Positions 32,100-41,362 of a stretch of 64,000 nt of DNA are shown in pieces. Source of the stretch: JACVRW01 sp963733885. Its GTDB lineage: Bacteria > Actinomycetota > Thermoleophilia > Solirubrobacterales > Thermoleophilaceae. A program made the translations under genes and the position numbers. The stretch lies in assembly GCA_963733885.1 (NCBI GenBank), contig CAVTES010000004.1, positions 434,001-498,000 on the forward strand, in the 5' to 3' direction. The notes beneath the pieces were generated by a model. It made no database searches, was not told the origin of the DNA, and saw only the letters and a program-made list of their open reading frames with translations. The number at the start of each line of letters is the position of its first letter. Position 1 is the first letter of the stretch.

Positions 32100-33581
32100 C
32101 TAGGGAAGTACCTCCAGGTACTCCTCCCGCTCCCAGTCGGTGACGGCGGCCAGGTAGCGCTCCCACTCATCGCGCTTGTAGTGGCGGAAGACCCTCCAGA
32201 GCCGGCCCGGCAGGGCACCGTCTCTCAGGAGCTCGTCCTTTTCGAGCGCGATGAGGGCGTCGCCGAGGCTGTCGGGCACGCGCTCGAGCCTCACCGCACC
32301 GTTCGACGCCTGGAGCAGGTCATAGGTGTTGGCGCTCTGCGGCTCGCCCGGATCGCTCTTCTTGCGGATGCCGTCGAGCCCTGCCACGAGCAGGGAGGCG
32401 ACCGTCAGGTACGGGTTGCAGGAGGAGTCGACGCCGCGGTACTCGAACCGTCCGCCGGACGCCACCCGGACGGTGCAGGTGCGGTTCTGCCAGCCCCAGT
32501 TCTTGTAGACGGGGGCCCAGAAGCCGAAGTCCCACATGCGGCAGTACGAGTTGACCGTGGGGTTGCCCACGCACATCAGCGCGCCGAAGTGGTCGAGCAT
32601 GCCGCCGAGGAAGTGGCGGGCCGTCTCCGAGAGCTGGGCCGGGCCGTCGGGGTCGTGGAAGACGTTGTTGCCGTCCTCGTCGACGAGGGTGAAGTGGTGA
32701 TGGTGGCCGTTGGCGCTGACCCCCGTGAACGGCTTCGGCATGAAGGTGGGCAGTAGCCCGTGCTTACGGCCGACCGCGGCGCAGATCTGGCGATAAGTGG
32801 TGATGTTGTCGGCCGTCTTGACGGGACGGTCGAAGCGGAAGTTCAGCTCGAGCTGGCCCGGGGCGTCCTCGTGGTCGCCGTAGCTCATGTCGAGGCCGAG
32901 CGCCTGGCCGTACTCGATCACGTCGAGCAGAACGGGACGGAGCTCCTCGAACTGGTGGATGTGGTAGCAGTAGGGCTTGGTGACGCCGTCCGGCTCGCCG
33001 CCGTCCTCCGGGCGCTTGAGCCACATCATCTCGGGCTCGATGCCGATGAGGAAGCTGTAGCCGAGCTCCTCCTCGAACTCGGCTACGACCCTCTTGAGGT
33101 TCTGGCGCGGGTCGGCGTCGAGGAGCTCGCCGCTCTCCGTGTCGTAGCAGTCGCAGAGGACGCGGGCGACCCGCGGATCCCAGGGAAGCTGGGCGAACGT
33201 GTCGAGGTCGGCGATCGCCGCCAGCTCGGACTCCTCGGGGCCGAAGCCGATGTAATCGCCGGCGCGGTCCGTGAAGAGGTTGGCGGTCGCGCCGTAGACG
33301 AGCTGGTAGCCCTTCTCGGCCACCTGCGGGAAGAAGTCGGCGACGACACCCTTGCCCATGACGCGGCCGGTGATCGAGACCTGCTGGAAGAAGACGTACT
33401 TGATGCCCTGGGCCTCGATGAGCTTGGTGATCGCCTCGATGCGCTCGCGCCGGCCAGGCTGGTTTCGGGCTTCCTCGAGGGTCTGCGGCGGCGGCGTCGA
33501 CCTCGGGCTCTCCAAGACGGTCTGCACGGTGCCCCCGAACGTGAGGGGGGCAGCTGCGTCGACGGCGACGCTGTCGCTCAT
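32100..33581 (-). CDS. Glutamine synthetase-like ligase (GMAS/type III-like), copy 1
   Basis: 493-residue GS-fold ligase leading the operon; ATG 33581 after GGAGGAGAT. Core: EPEMMWLKRP (metal Glu), DHEDAPGQLELNF, MPKPFTGVSANGHHHHF (metal His and ATP), NPTVNSYCRMW, WQNRTCTVRV (Arg), and GLDGIRKKSDPG near the end. These match gamma-glutamylmethylamide synthetase-type GS, which joins glutamate and methylamine, rather than GlnA: no adenylylation Tyr region is visible. It carries an N-terminal extension of about 40 residues. Alkylamine as substrate is inferred from the MgsABC-like neighbours. Confidence 0.85.
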   Translation of the reverse strand: MSDSVAVDAAAPLTFGGTVQTVLESPRSTPPPQTLEEARNQPGRRERIEAITKLIEAQGIKYVFFQQVSITGRVMGKGVVADFFPQVAEKGYQLVYGATANLFTDRAGDYIGFGPEESELAAIADLDTFAQLPWDPRVARVLCDCYDTESGELLDADPRQNLKRVVAEFEEELGYSFLIGIEPEMMWLKRPEDGGEPDGVTKPYCYHIHQFEELRPVLLDVIEYGQALGLDMSYGDHEDAPGQLELNFRFDRPVKTADNITTYRQICAAVGRKHGLLPTFMPKPFTGVSANGHHHHFTLVDEDGNNVFHDPDGPAQLSETARHFLGGMLDHFGALMCVGNPTVNSYCRMWDFGFWAPVYKNWGWQNRTCTVRVASGGRFEYRGVDSSCNPYLTVASLLVAGLDGIRKKSDPGEPQSANTYDLLQASNGAVRLERVPDSLGDALIALEKDELLRDGALPGRLWRVFRHYKRDEWERYLAAVTDWEREEYLEVLP

Positions 33582-33708
33582 ACATCTCCTCCGAAGTCGT
33601 GAAGTCCTGGCGAGCCACACCCCTTTGAGGGCACGGGCCGGGGGCGATCATAACAGCCGCTTTGAGCAAATTTGTCTAGGACCGGCGGGGCGGTTAGGCT
33701 GGCCCGCC

Positions 33709-34110
33709 GTGCCCCCCGGAAACGCCAACCTGATCCGCCCGATCTACGAGGAATGGGGACGCGGCAACTGGCGCCCCCGCTTCGAGATCTACCACCCGCG
33801 CCTGCGGTGGGGCTGGTCAGACGAGTTCCCCGGCCTGGGCGGCGTCTGCGAGGACCACGAGGACCCCAATCCGCGAATACGCGCCTGGCTGAGCCCGTGG
33901 GAGCACTGGCGCGCCGAGGCGGAGGACTACCTCGAGATCGGCGACCACGTGGTCGTGCTCGCGACCTACCACGGTGTGGGCAAGGGCAGCGGGGTGGAGA
34001 TCAGCCAGGAGGGAGCACACGTCTTCGAGGTGCGCCACGGGAAGGTCGTGCGGCTGGAGATCTTCGCGACGCGCCAGAAGGCGTTGGAGTCGGTGAACTC
34101 GGGACGCTAG
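33709..34110 (+). CDS. SnoaL-like (NTF2-fold) protein
   Basis: 133-residue single-domain cone-shaped NTF2/SnoaL-like protein: N-terminal helix LIRPIYEEWGRGNW, then DPNPRIRAWLSPWEHW, EDYLEIGDHVVVLATYHG and a closing strand VFEVRHGKVVRLEIFATR. Family members bind or isomerise small molecules; nothing here fixes a substrate. GTG 33709 is used; it is divergent from the GS-like operon, sharing a 127-base region that contains an AT-rich stretch and TTTGTCTAGGAC, close to HutC-type operators. Confidence 0.78.
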   Translation: MPPGNANLIRPIYEEWGRGNWRPRFEIYHPRLRWGWSDEFPGLGGVCEDHEDPNPRIRAWLSPWEHWRAEAEDYLEIGDHVVVLATYHGVGKGSGVEISQEGAHVFEVRHGKVVRLEIFATRQKALESVNSGR

Positions 34111-34171
34111 GCGGGGCCCCTACGCCGGGTCTTCCGCCGGCGGCAGGCCACTGATGCGTGCGCTCTCATGG

Positions 34172-34990
34172 TCAGGCGCGGCCGGGGCGGCCGATCGCCG
34201 GCACCGGCGGTAGGTCCTCCAGCCAGCGCATCACGTGCAGGTCGAGGCTGCGCGGCAGGAAGATGTCGGTTGAGTACTCCACCGGGGTCCCCTCGGCCGT
34301 GCAGGTCACGTGGTCGATCTCGAGCGCGGCGACCGTGTCCTTCACGCCCAGCGCCTTCCCGACCCGGTCGCGCTTGGTGAGCACCCGCGCTGTGATGTGC
34401 GCGCGGGTGTAGGCCACCGGCACCCCGTTCTTCAGCAGCACGTCAAGCACCATCTGGCCGCGCTCGAGCGCTTGGCGCACGCGCGACCGCGCCGGCAGCT
34501 CGATGTCGGGGTGGACCACGTCGCGCATCCACGCGCCAGGCGCGCCGTCCATCAGCAGCACGCGCGTGACCGTCACCGCAGGCGTATCCGCGTCGAGCCC
34601 GAAGCGCTCCCCCACCTCGGGGCCCAGCCGCGTGTCCTCCACCTCGAGCTCACCAAGCTCGAGCGTCACCCCGCGCCGGCGCGCGAGCTCGCTGTACGAG
34701 ACGAGCTTCTCGAGGCCCTCGTCAAGCGAGGTGGTGGCGGCCCGGCCCACGTATGTGCCGCTCCCCTGGCGGCGCACGATCTCGCCGCTCTCCTCGAGCC
34801 GCCGGAGCGCGGTGCGCAGCGTGCCGCGGGAGATCCCCAGGTGCGCTGACAGCTCCTGCTCTGGCGGCAGGCGCTCTCCGGGCCGGTGCCGGCCGGTCGC
34901 CAGCCAGCTCCGGAGCGCCTTCTCGGCCACGTCCACGAGCGACGGCCTCGTCTCGCGCCGCAGGGCGGCGCTTTGCGGCCCGTTCGACAT
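34172..34990 (-). CDS. GntR/HutC-family transcriptional regulator
   Basis: 272-residue regulator with an N-terminal GntR winged helix (HRPGERLPPEQELSAHLGIS, RGTLRTALRRLEESGEI) and a C-terminal UTRA effector domain (LGLDADTPAVTVTRVLLMDG region, then ALEIDHVTCTAEGTPVEYS). HutC-type proteins bind sites like GT-N-TA-N-AC; a near match (TTGTCTAGGAC) lies about 0.5 kb away in front of the GS-like operon, so it may control that cluster. Alternatively it governs the glucan genes on its other side. Confidence 0.88.
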   Translation of the reverse strand: MSNGPQSAALRRETRPSLVDVAEKALRSWLATGRHRPGERLPPEQELSAHLGISRGTLRTALRRLEESGEIVRRQGSGTYVGRAATTSLDEGLEKLVSYSELARRRGVTLELGELEVEDTRLGPEVGERFGLDADTPAVTVTRVLLMDGAPGAWMRDVVHPDIELPARSRVRQALERGQMVLDVLLKNGVPVAYTRAHITARVLTKRDRVGKALGVKDTVAALEIDHVTCTAEGTPVEYSTDIFLPRSLDLHVMRWLEDLPPVPAIGRPGRA

Positions 34991-35043
34991 CGCGGCCTGA
35001 TACTAGCCCGGCGTCCTCCCCGCCCGGGCCGGGTGTGGCTGCG

Positions 35044-36726
35044 CTACTCGGAGATCACGTCCCATCCGGACCCGCCGTCCAGCCGGTCCTTGCCGTCGCC
35101 GCCGTACAGGGTGTCGTCGCCCGAGTCGCCGTCGATTCGGTCGTCGCCGCCGTCTCCGAATACGGCGTCGTCACCGCTTCGCGCCTCGATGCGGTCGTCG
35201 CCATCACCGGCGCAGATCACGTCGGGCTTCGATGTGCCGCGCAGCCGGTCCGCGCGCGGCGTCCCGGTGATGGTGCATCCGCGGGGGGACGCGCCGAACT
35301 CCTCCACCCCGATCACCGGCCGCAGCGAGCGCTCCATGTCCCGGTCGGCGAAGGCCTCCCGGAGCACGTCGCGGTCCAGGGCGTTGCCGATCGCCGCCAT
35401 CACCATTCCCTGGTCGAGGGAGAGATACCCGTTCGACACCTCCCCGCTGTCCACGTTGACGCTGTCGCGGAAGCCCCAGTGCCCGTAGATCTCCGGGAAA
35501 TCGCGCCGCAGCCGCTCGAGGTTCGCCAGCGCCTCTCCCGGCGCCCAGCGCAGCCCCAGGAAGGCCGCGTGCGGCGTGACCACGCCGTTCGTGTACGCCG
35601 ACGGCGGGGGCGCCGGCTGCGGGTCACGCCCGCAGCCGGGGAAGCCGGCGTCCACGAGCGTCTCGTCGTTGTTCGACGGGTAGCCGTTCGGGTCCATCCC
35701 GACTGCGTCCACGCCGTAGGTCCTGTAGCCGCCCTCCGGCACGTTCGCCGGGGAGAAGCCCCAGTAGCCGTAGCCCGCCTCGTAGAGGCCGTGCACAACC
35801 TGGGCCCGCACGGTGAGCGGGTGGTTGGCGCCCCAGCTGCCCGGTCCCCAGCGGTCCTCGGGCACGAACAGCGGCGGCATCAGCGCCTCGAACATGCTGC
35901 CGCCCCAGGACGGCGTGACGCGTGTGCCGAAGTATGCGTAGGCGCCCTCGAACACGTCGACGCCGAGGTAGCGCCGCGTGACGCCGAGTGGCTTGGTCTC
36001 CACCCAGGCCCCATCGCACGTCTCGGGGAAGCTGCGGAGCGCGCCGAAGTAGTGCCGCGCCGGGATCTCCCCCTTCGCGATCCCGATGTAGGAGGCGATG
36101 CGGCTCTCGCTGACGATCGTGTCGTAGCAGCAGGCCTCCGCGCCGGTGCTCGGCACGTAGTGGAACAGGATCTGGTTGCGGCCCGGGCGGTAGTAGAAGC
36201 CGAAGTTCATCGAGTCGTAGATGGCGCCTGCTCTGCGCGACAGCTCGGGGACCTCACGCTCAACGAGCCGCAGCCCGACCGCGAGCCAGCCGTTGTCGAC
36301 CGAGGAGAGGATGGGCGTGAGCGGCTGGCCGCTGGGCGGCCAGGTGGTCAGCTTCGCCCCGGTTCGGTGGTCGTACCAGTTGAAGAACTGCCCGCTCGGC
36401 TCGTGGCGCTCCATCCTCTCCAGGGATGCGATCGTCCGGGACAGACGGGCCACCGCCTCGCGCCGGTCGACGATCCCGAGCTCGCGCGCGACGAGCGTGC
36501 TCCACATGTACGCGCCGATGTTCGTGGTGGATGTCTGGACGCTGCGCGTGCCATCGGAGGCGAGGCTGTCGGCCGGCAGGCCGGACTGTGGGGCGGTCAT
36601 CGCGTCGAAGGACCGCCAGGTGTCGGCGGCGTAGCGCTCGAGCGGGCCTCCTGAAGCGGAGGCGGGCGCGGCGAGCAGCAGCGCGCCGAGCGCCGCGGCG
36701 ACGAGGTTTCGCAACAGCATCATCAT
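35044..36726 (-). CDS. Secreted glycoamylase-like (PF10091/GH144-type) protein with RTX repeats
   Basis: 560-residue exported protein. Signal peptide about residues 1-24 (ending APASASG). The catalytic (alpha/alpha)6 part spans about residues 30-440 with TNIGAYMWSTLVAREL, FFNWYDHRTG, SSVDNGWLAVGL, SWGGSMFEALMPPL and FGFSPA-like GYWGFSPANVP blocks, all hallmarks of the Glycoamylase family that includes endo-beta-1,2-glucanases. Residues about 470-555 hold hemolysin-type calcium-binding nonapeptides (GDGDDRIEA, GDGGDDRIDG, GGDGKDRLDG). ATG 36726 follows GGAGT and overlaps the GH15 stop. Beta-1,2-glucan is a plausible substrate. Confidence 0.82.
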   Translation of the reverse strand: MMMLLRNLVAAALGALLLAAPASASGGPLERYAADTWRSFDAMTAPQSGLPADSLASDGTRSVQTSTTNIGAYMWSTLVARELGIVDRREAVARLSRTIASLERMERHEPSGQFFNWYDHRTGAKLTTWPPSGQPLTPILSSVDNGWLAVGLRLVEREVPELSRRAGAIYDSMNFGFYYRPGRNQILFHYVPSTGAEACCYDTIVSESRIASYIGIAKGEIPARHYFGALRSFPETCDGAWVETKPLGVTRRYLGVDVFEGAYAYFGTRVTPSWGGSMFEALMPPLFVPEDRWGPGSWGANHPLTVRAQVVHGLYEAGYGYWGFSPANVPEGGYRTYGVDAVGMDPNGYPSNNDETLVDAGFPGCGRDPQPAPPPSAYTNGVVTPHAAFLGLRWAPGEALANLERLRRDFPEIYGHWGFRDSVNVDSGEVSNGYLSLDQGMVMAAIGNALDRDVLREAFADRDMERSLRPVIGVEEFGASPRGCTITGTPRADRLRGTSKPDVICAGDGDDRIEARSGDDAVFGDGGDDRIDGDSGDDTLYGGDGKDRLDGGSGWDVISE

Positions 36727-38813
36727 CTGCACTCCTTCGTGTAGCGGCAGGCAACAATCGAGGGCTGTTCCACCGGCCCGCCCGCGTCGATCGACCACGC
36801 GAGCCGCACGAACTGGGCGTGCGTCCACGCCAACGGCGTTGCCGAGAGGGTTCCCTCGCCGCTGCCCTCCCACACCTGCTCGGGCAACATGAGGCCCTCG
36901 TTCGCGGTCGCGGCAATGGACGCCAGCCGGTGCCGGGCCGGGCGGCCGGCGGCCAGCTCGTACTCGCCCCGCTCGCCGGCGAAGATCGGCCACAGCCGTC
37001 CGATGCCCCGGTCCTCGAGCGTGCCGGGGAACGGGCCGCCGCTTGCGGTCTCGCCGTAGCCGTCGTGGTTGTAGCGGTGCCAGAACCGCCCGTTCGGGGT
37101 CAGCTCGCTGAGCTCGCGGTCCACGACCGACAGCGTGCTCAGGATGTGCGGGTCGTCGGCGGGCTTGACGCCGAACCGCACCAGCTCGAGGAAGCTCGGA
37201 TCCACGACGGAGCGCTGATCGACGGTCGGGCCGCCGTCCGCGATCGTGTACTCGGTGCCGGCGTTCGCGTTGCCGTCCACCGTGAGCCGCACGTAGTAGG
37301 GGTGGCCGGCGAGCGGGCCGTTGGTCGTGAGGGTCCAGCGCTCGAGGTTCGCCCGCCAGGCGTCCGCGGTCTCGAGCCAGCTCGCCGCCGCGGCCGCGTC
37401 GCCGTTTCGCCGCGCGATGTCGGCTCCTGTCACCAGCGCCGCGATCTCGGCCGCGATCGTTGCCGGCGAGTAGCCCTCGGCGTTCTCCCAGCGCTCCTGC
37501 GAATCCGGGCCGTTCTGAAGGATGCAGCCGATCGCGCGCTGTACGTGGGCGAACGTGCCGGCGTCGAAGCGCCGGAGCTGCCACGACATCACGACGGGGT
37601 AGGACACCTCGTCGAGCTGGAGGTTCGGCCAGTGCGGCGAGCCGTCGAGGTTCGAGTTCTGCGGGAAGCAGCCGTCGGGCTTCTGCTGGCGCTCCCACAG
37701 GTAGTCGAGCGCGCGCTCGGCCGCCTCGCGGTCGCCGGCGGCGAGCTGCGCCGTGGCCGCTTGGTACAGGTCGCGCGACCACACCAGGTGGTAGGGGCCT
37801 GAGTAGTTCACGAGGTTGCCCCAGACCCAGGCCATTGATGGAGAGGCGATCGCGCCGCCGCGGTAGGTCTTGTCCTCGGCCGCGGCCAGCACCATGAGCG
37901 ACACGTCGTAGGTCGTCTCCATGCCGGCCACGCTGCGCGGGCGCTTCAGTTCCTCGAGGTAGTCGTGCCATCCGTCGGCGTAGGACCGGGCCGCTCGCTC
38001 GAAGCCGCCACGCAGCGAGCGCCGGGCCACGGCAGAGGCCTCCCCGCCGGCCTCCCCGAAGCCCAGCGCCAGCTGCATCTTGCGGTTCCCCCGGAGCCCC
38101 GTAAGCGCGGTCTCCCCCGTCTGCACGACGTTGCCGTCCAGCGCGGAGCGGTAGGTCCAGTCCATCCGGTGGTCGTCCCCGAGGTCGGTCCAGCCGTCGC
38201 TCGCGCCCTTGAAGCCGCTCGAGGCGCGGCGGAACGAAGGGGCGGTTACCAGCGCGCTGGCGGCGCGGTCGTCGAAGGCGATCAGCGCCTCGTCCTCGCT
38301 GATCCCGCTGTCGTCGTCGCCCCCGTTCGACAGCCCGGGGTCGTAGATCGCGTACAACCTGTAGGGCCGCCCGGTGAGCGACTCGAACTCCACGTCCACC
38401 AACACGGCGGCTTGGGCGGGGTCCGTAACGTAGGTCTTGGTCATGCGCCAGCGCCCTGAGCGCGCGGTGTTTACCTGCCGGTAGGTAAGGCTGCGCCGAT
38501 CGATCAGCTGCACACGGTGCCTGGCATCCGCGCGCTCGGTCTCGGTGAACGAGCGGCCGTCCGAAACCACGAACTCGAGGTTCCGGGCGCTCGGCGTGCC
38601 GAGGTCGGGGTAGTAGACCTCGGTCATCTCTCCGTCGTCGAGCGTGAACCAGACCTTGCTGGCCAGCCGCGTCGCGCTGCCGAAGCCGTCCTTGTCGCCC
38701 TCGGTCCAGTTCGCGACGGAGCCCGGCGCGCCGGGGGCGGTCCCGGCCGCGCCCGCCGTGGGCGCGACCGAGACCAGCAGCACGAGCGTCATGGCGGCCA
38801 GCCGGCCGGCCAT
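36723..38813 (-). CDS. Secreted GH15 glucoamylase/glucodextranase-like enzyme
   Basis: 696-residue exported glycoside hydrolase. Signal peptide about residues 1-22, an N-terminal beta-sandwich (TEVYYPDLGTPSARNLEF, typical glucodextranase N domain) and an (alpha/alpha)6 barrel. Catalytic regions visible: HLVWSRDLYQA, RWENAEGYSPATIA (acid Glu) and LMLPEQVWEG (base Glu). Such enzymes remove glucose from alpha-glucan or dextran ends. It is translationally coupled on both sides (TGATG and ATGATG overlaps), so it belongs to one operon with GH3 and the RTX protein. Confidence 0.88.
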   Translation of the reverse strand: MAGRLAAMTLVLLVSVAPTAGAAGTAPGAPGSVANWTEGDKDGFGSATRLASKVWFTLDDGEMTEVYYPDLGTPSARNLEFVVSDGRSFTETERADARHRVQLIDRRSLTYRQVNTARSGRWRMTKTYVTDPAQAAVLVDVEFESLTGRPYRLYAIYDPGLSNGGDDDSGISEDEALIAFDDRAASALVTAPSFRRASSGFKGASDGWTDLGDDHRMDWTYRSALDGNVVQTGETALTGLRGNRKMQLALGFGEAGGEASAVARRSLRGGFERAARSYADGWHDYLEELKRPRSVAGMETTYDVSLMVLAAAEDKTYRGGAIASPSMAWVWGNLVNYSGPYHLVWSRDLYQAATAQLAAGDREAAERALDYLWERQQKPDGCFPQNSNLDGSPHWPNLQLDEVSYPVVMSWQLRRFDAGTFAHVQRAIGCILQNGPDSQERWENAEGYSPATIAAEIAALVTGADIARRNGDAAAAASWLETADAWRANLERWTLTTNGPLAGHPYYVRLTVDGNANAGTEYTIADGGPTVDQRSVVDPSFLELVRFGVKPADDPHILSTLSVVDRELSELTPNGRFWHRYNHDGYGETASGGPFPGTLEDRGIGRLWPIFAGERGEYELAAGRPARHRLASIAATANEGLMLPEQVWEGSGEGTLSATPLAWTHAQFVRLAWSIDAGGPVEQPSIVACRYTKECR

Positions 38814-41170
38814 CAGCGCACCGTGAACGACTGCTTCATCTCCGCTTTCGAGCTGTTGCCGGCGTAGACGTCGATCTGACCCGGCTCCACCACGAACCTG
38901 CCGCGGTTGTCGTAGAAGCCGTAGTCGCTCGCGTCGAGTCTGAACGTGAGCGTCCGCTTCTGGCCGGGCTGGAGCGTCACCCGCTCGAAGCCGCGCAGGC
39001 GCCGCACGGGCTGGGAGATGCTCGCCACCGGGTCCTTGATGTACAGCTGCACAACCTCGTCACCCGCGCGGCCGCCTGTGTTGGTCACGTCGACCGAGGC
39101 CCGGACGCTGCCCGAGCGCGACACGCTCGTCGTGCTGAGCCGCAGGTTCGAGACCTCGAACGTCGTGTAGCTGAGCCCGTGGCCGAACACGAACAGCGGA
39201 TCGCAGCTCGGGATGTCCCGGTGCTGCGAGTTCCACTTCACGCCCTTGTTGCAGGGGCGCCCGGTCGGCAGGCGGTTGTAGTGGATCGGCACTTGACCGA
39301 CCCGGTACGGGAATGACACCGGCAGCTTGCCTCCCGGGTTGACCTCGCCGAACACGACGTCGGCGACCGCGGGCCCCGCCTGCACGCCCGGGAACCACCC
39401 CTCGAGGATCGCGGGCGCGTCGTCTACGATGTCCTCCAGCGCGAGCGGGCGGCCGCTGAACAGCACGACCGCGAACGGCTTGCCGGTCGCCTTGACCGCC
39501 TCGATCAGGTCCTCCTGCCTGCCGGGGAGGTCGAGCTTGCTGCGCACGTTCGCCTCGCCGCTCATCTCGCGCGTCTCGCCGAGGGCGAGGACGACCTGGT
39601 CGGCACCGGCCAGGGCGGTGTTCACCGCCCCGGTGTCGATCGTGGTGCAGCCCTCGGGGTCTCGGTCCTTCGGATCCGGATCCTGGTCGAAGGGCACCTC
39701 GCCGTTGGAGAGCTGGCAGCCCTCTGCGTAGCTCGTCTCGCCCGCGCTCTGCTGGTCGATGCCGTCGAACACGGTCACGACGTCGGTGTCGGCACCGCGC
39801 CCCCACCACGGCCCCAGCATGTCGTGCTGGTTCCTCGCCAGCGGCCCGATGACCGCGGTGTCACTGCTCGGATCAAGCGGCAGGACCCCGCCCTCGTTCT
39901 TGAGCAACACCATCGAGCGGCCGGCCGCCCGGCGCGCCGCCGCAACTGCGTCGTCGCGCAGCATCTGCTCCTCGGTCTCCGCGGGCTGGTACTGCGAGTA
40001 GGGGTTCTCGAACAGCCCGGCGCGGAACTTGACGCGCAGGATGCGACGCACCGCGTCGTTGAGCCGGCTCATCGAGACGCGGCCCTGGGCGATGAGCTGG
40101 GCGCCGTGGTCGCGCATCAGCGTGCTGGTCATCTCGGAATCCACGCCAGAGTTGAAGGCGAGCGCTGCGGCTGAGGGGCCGTCCGCGGCGACGCCATGGC
40201 CGCACTCACCCTGGTTCGGGTTCACCGGGGGGCAGGAGCGCAGCTCGGCGACGGCGGTCCAGTCGCCCTCGATGAAGCCGTCGAAGCCCCACTCGCGCTT
40301 CAGGATCTCCGTCATCGTGTAGTGGTTGCCGCAGCCGGGCACGCCGTTGATCGCGTTGAACGAGCACATCGCGGTGTCCGCGCCGGCGGCGACGGCGGCC
40401 TTGAACGGCGGCAGGTACATGTTGCGGAGCTGCTGCTCGGAGAGGTCGGTCGTGTTGTAGTCGCGCCCCGCATCGGGTTCGCCGTAGGCGACCAGGTGCT
40501 TGGGGCTCGCGACCAGCCTGTCGCGGTCGCTGTAGTCCCTCCCCTGGGTGCCTCTCACCCGCGCGGCGCCGAGCACCGAGTTCAGGTAGGGATCCTCGCC
40601 CGCCGCCTCGGAGATCCGGCCCCAGCGCGGCTCGTGCGACACGTCCACCATCGGGGCGTAGGTCTGCTTGAGGCCGACCGCCGCCGACTCGCGCGCGCCG
40701 TACTGGGCGTCCTCGTGGGCCACCTCCGGGTCGAAGCTCGCCCCGGTGCCGAGCGGAATGGGGAAGATCGTGCGGAAGCCGTGGATCGTGTCGAAGGCGA
40801 AGAGGAGCGGGATGCCGAGCCGGGACTCCTCAACCGCGATCCGCTGAAGCTCCCTGATCCGCGCCGGGTCGGTCAGGCTCAGGATCGCGCCCAGCCCGTT
40901 GCGCACGTGCGCCTCGCCCGCGGGAGGGGGGTTGAAGTTGAAGTCGGGCAGCAGCGTCACCTGCTGGAGCTTCTCCTGGAGCGTCATGCGGGAGAGCAGG
41001 CGGTCAACGCGGCGCTCGATGTCGCGGTCGGACTCTCTCCCCGAGTCGCGGACGCGCTCGCGCTCGCGCGAATCGTCGGACTGGGCGATCACGCCCGCGC
41101 CGCCCGCAACTCCGACGGTCAGGGCAATCACTCCCGCGCCGATTGCCGCCTTGAGCCTGCTGCCGCTCAT
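38813..41170 (-). CDS. Secreted GH3 beta-glucosidase (BglX-like)
   Basis: 785-residue exported enzyme. An N-terminal hydrophobic export segment (about residues 8-29) is followed by the GH3 N domain with DTIHGFRTIFPIPLG and KHLVAYGEPDAGRDYN; the nucleophile Asp is in GFDGFIEGDWTAV. The C domain contains GEANVRSKLDLPGRQ with the acid/base Glu region, and a fibronectin-III-like end (ISQPVRRLRGFERV). ATG 41170 has RBS GGAGGGGGAG. BglX-type enzymes hydrolyse gluco-oligosaccharides, including sophorose. First gene of the three-gene hydrolase operon. Confidence 0.92.
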   Translation of the reverse strand: MSGSRLKAAIGAGVIALTVGVAGGAGVIAQSDDSRERERVRDSGRESDRDIERRVDRLLSRMTLQEKLQQVTLLPDFNFNPPPAGEAHVRNGLGAILSLTDPARIRELQRIAVEESRLGIPLLFAFDTIHGFRTIFPIPLGTGASFDPEVAHEDAQYGARESAAVGLKQTYAPMVDVSHEPRWGRISEAAGEDPYLNSVLGAARVRGTQGRDYSDRDRLVASPKHLVAYGEPDAGRDYNTTDLSEQQLRNMYLPPFKAAVAAGADTAMCSFNAINGVPGCGNHYTMTEILKREWGFDGFIEGDWTAVAELRSCPPVNPNQGECGHGVAADGPSAAALAFNSGVDSEMTSTLMRDHGAQLIAQGRVSMSRLNDAVRRILRVKFRAGLFENPYSQYQPAETEEQMLRDDAVAAARRAAGRSMVLLKNEGGVLPLDPSSDTAVIGPLARNQHDMLGPWWGRGADTDVVTVFDGIDQQSAGETSYAEGCQLSNGEVPFDQDPDPKDRDPEGCTTIDTGAVNTALAGADQVVLALGETREMSGEANVRSKLDLPGRQEDLIEAVKATGKPFAVVLFSGRPLALEDIVDDAPAILEGWFPGVQAGPAVADVVFGEVNPGGKLPVSFPYRVGQVPIHYNRLPTGRPCNKGVKWNSQHRDIPSCDPLFVFGHGLSYTTFEVSNLRLSTTSVSRSGSVRASVDVTNTGGRAGDEVVQLYIKDPVASISQPVRRLRGFERVTLQPGQKRTLTFRLDASDYGFYDNRGRFVVEPGQIDVYAGNSSKAEMKQSFTVR

Positions 41171-41282
41171 GCTGCTCCCCCTCCGCACCCGTTCATGTCG
41201 CCCTCCGCGATTTTCGTCGGATGGCCACTTGCCGCGTTACCCGAGCCTGAAAACCCCTAAACAGCTCGCAAGAAAAGCTCAA

Positions 41283-41356
41283 AATATGCGCTAGTTCGCC
41301 GTCGATGGCTGCAAAAAAGGTTCATTCTTGACAAACCTGTAGGCAGTGCGCATATT
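41283..41356. promoter_or_regulatory. Paired 9-base inverted repeat in the GH3-ROK divergent region
   Basis: AATATGCGC (41283-41291) and GCGCATATT (41348-41356) are perfect reverse complements 56 bases apart. The right copy overlaps the ROK -10 element. Two half-operators spaced like this suit a looping ROK repressor controlling both directions. Confidence 0.55.
41328..41356 (+). promoter_or_regulatory. Strong sigma-70 promoter of the ROK gene, leaderless transcript
   Basis: TTGACA (41328-41333), 17 bases, CATATT (41351-41356). The GTG start at 41363 lies at the expected transcription start, so the mRNA is probably leaderless. Confidence 0.7.
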
Positions 41357-41362
41357 CCCCGC

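Noticed and set aside
28923..33581. Ordinary ammonia assimilation (GS-GOGAT) as the role of this cluster
   Set aside because: GltB is split in three with no GltD small subunit, the GS-like protein lacks GlnA features and a DAO-type oxidoreductase is in the operon; an amine pathway fits better, though it is not proven.
35050..35210. Short tandem DNA repeat that could be a CRISPR or satellite
   Set aside because: Repeats are imperfect, in frame, and encode calcium-binding nonapeptides; they are protein repeats.
34753..36654. 633-residue plus-strand open frame over the GntR and RTX genes
   Set aside because: Runs across two real minus-strand genes, Arg/Ala/Val rich without motifs; shadow of codon bias.
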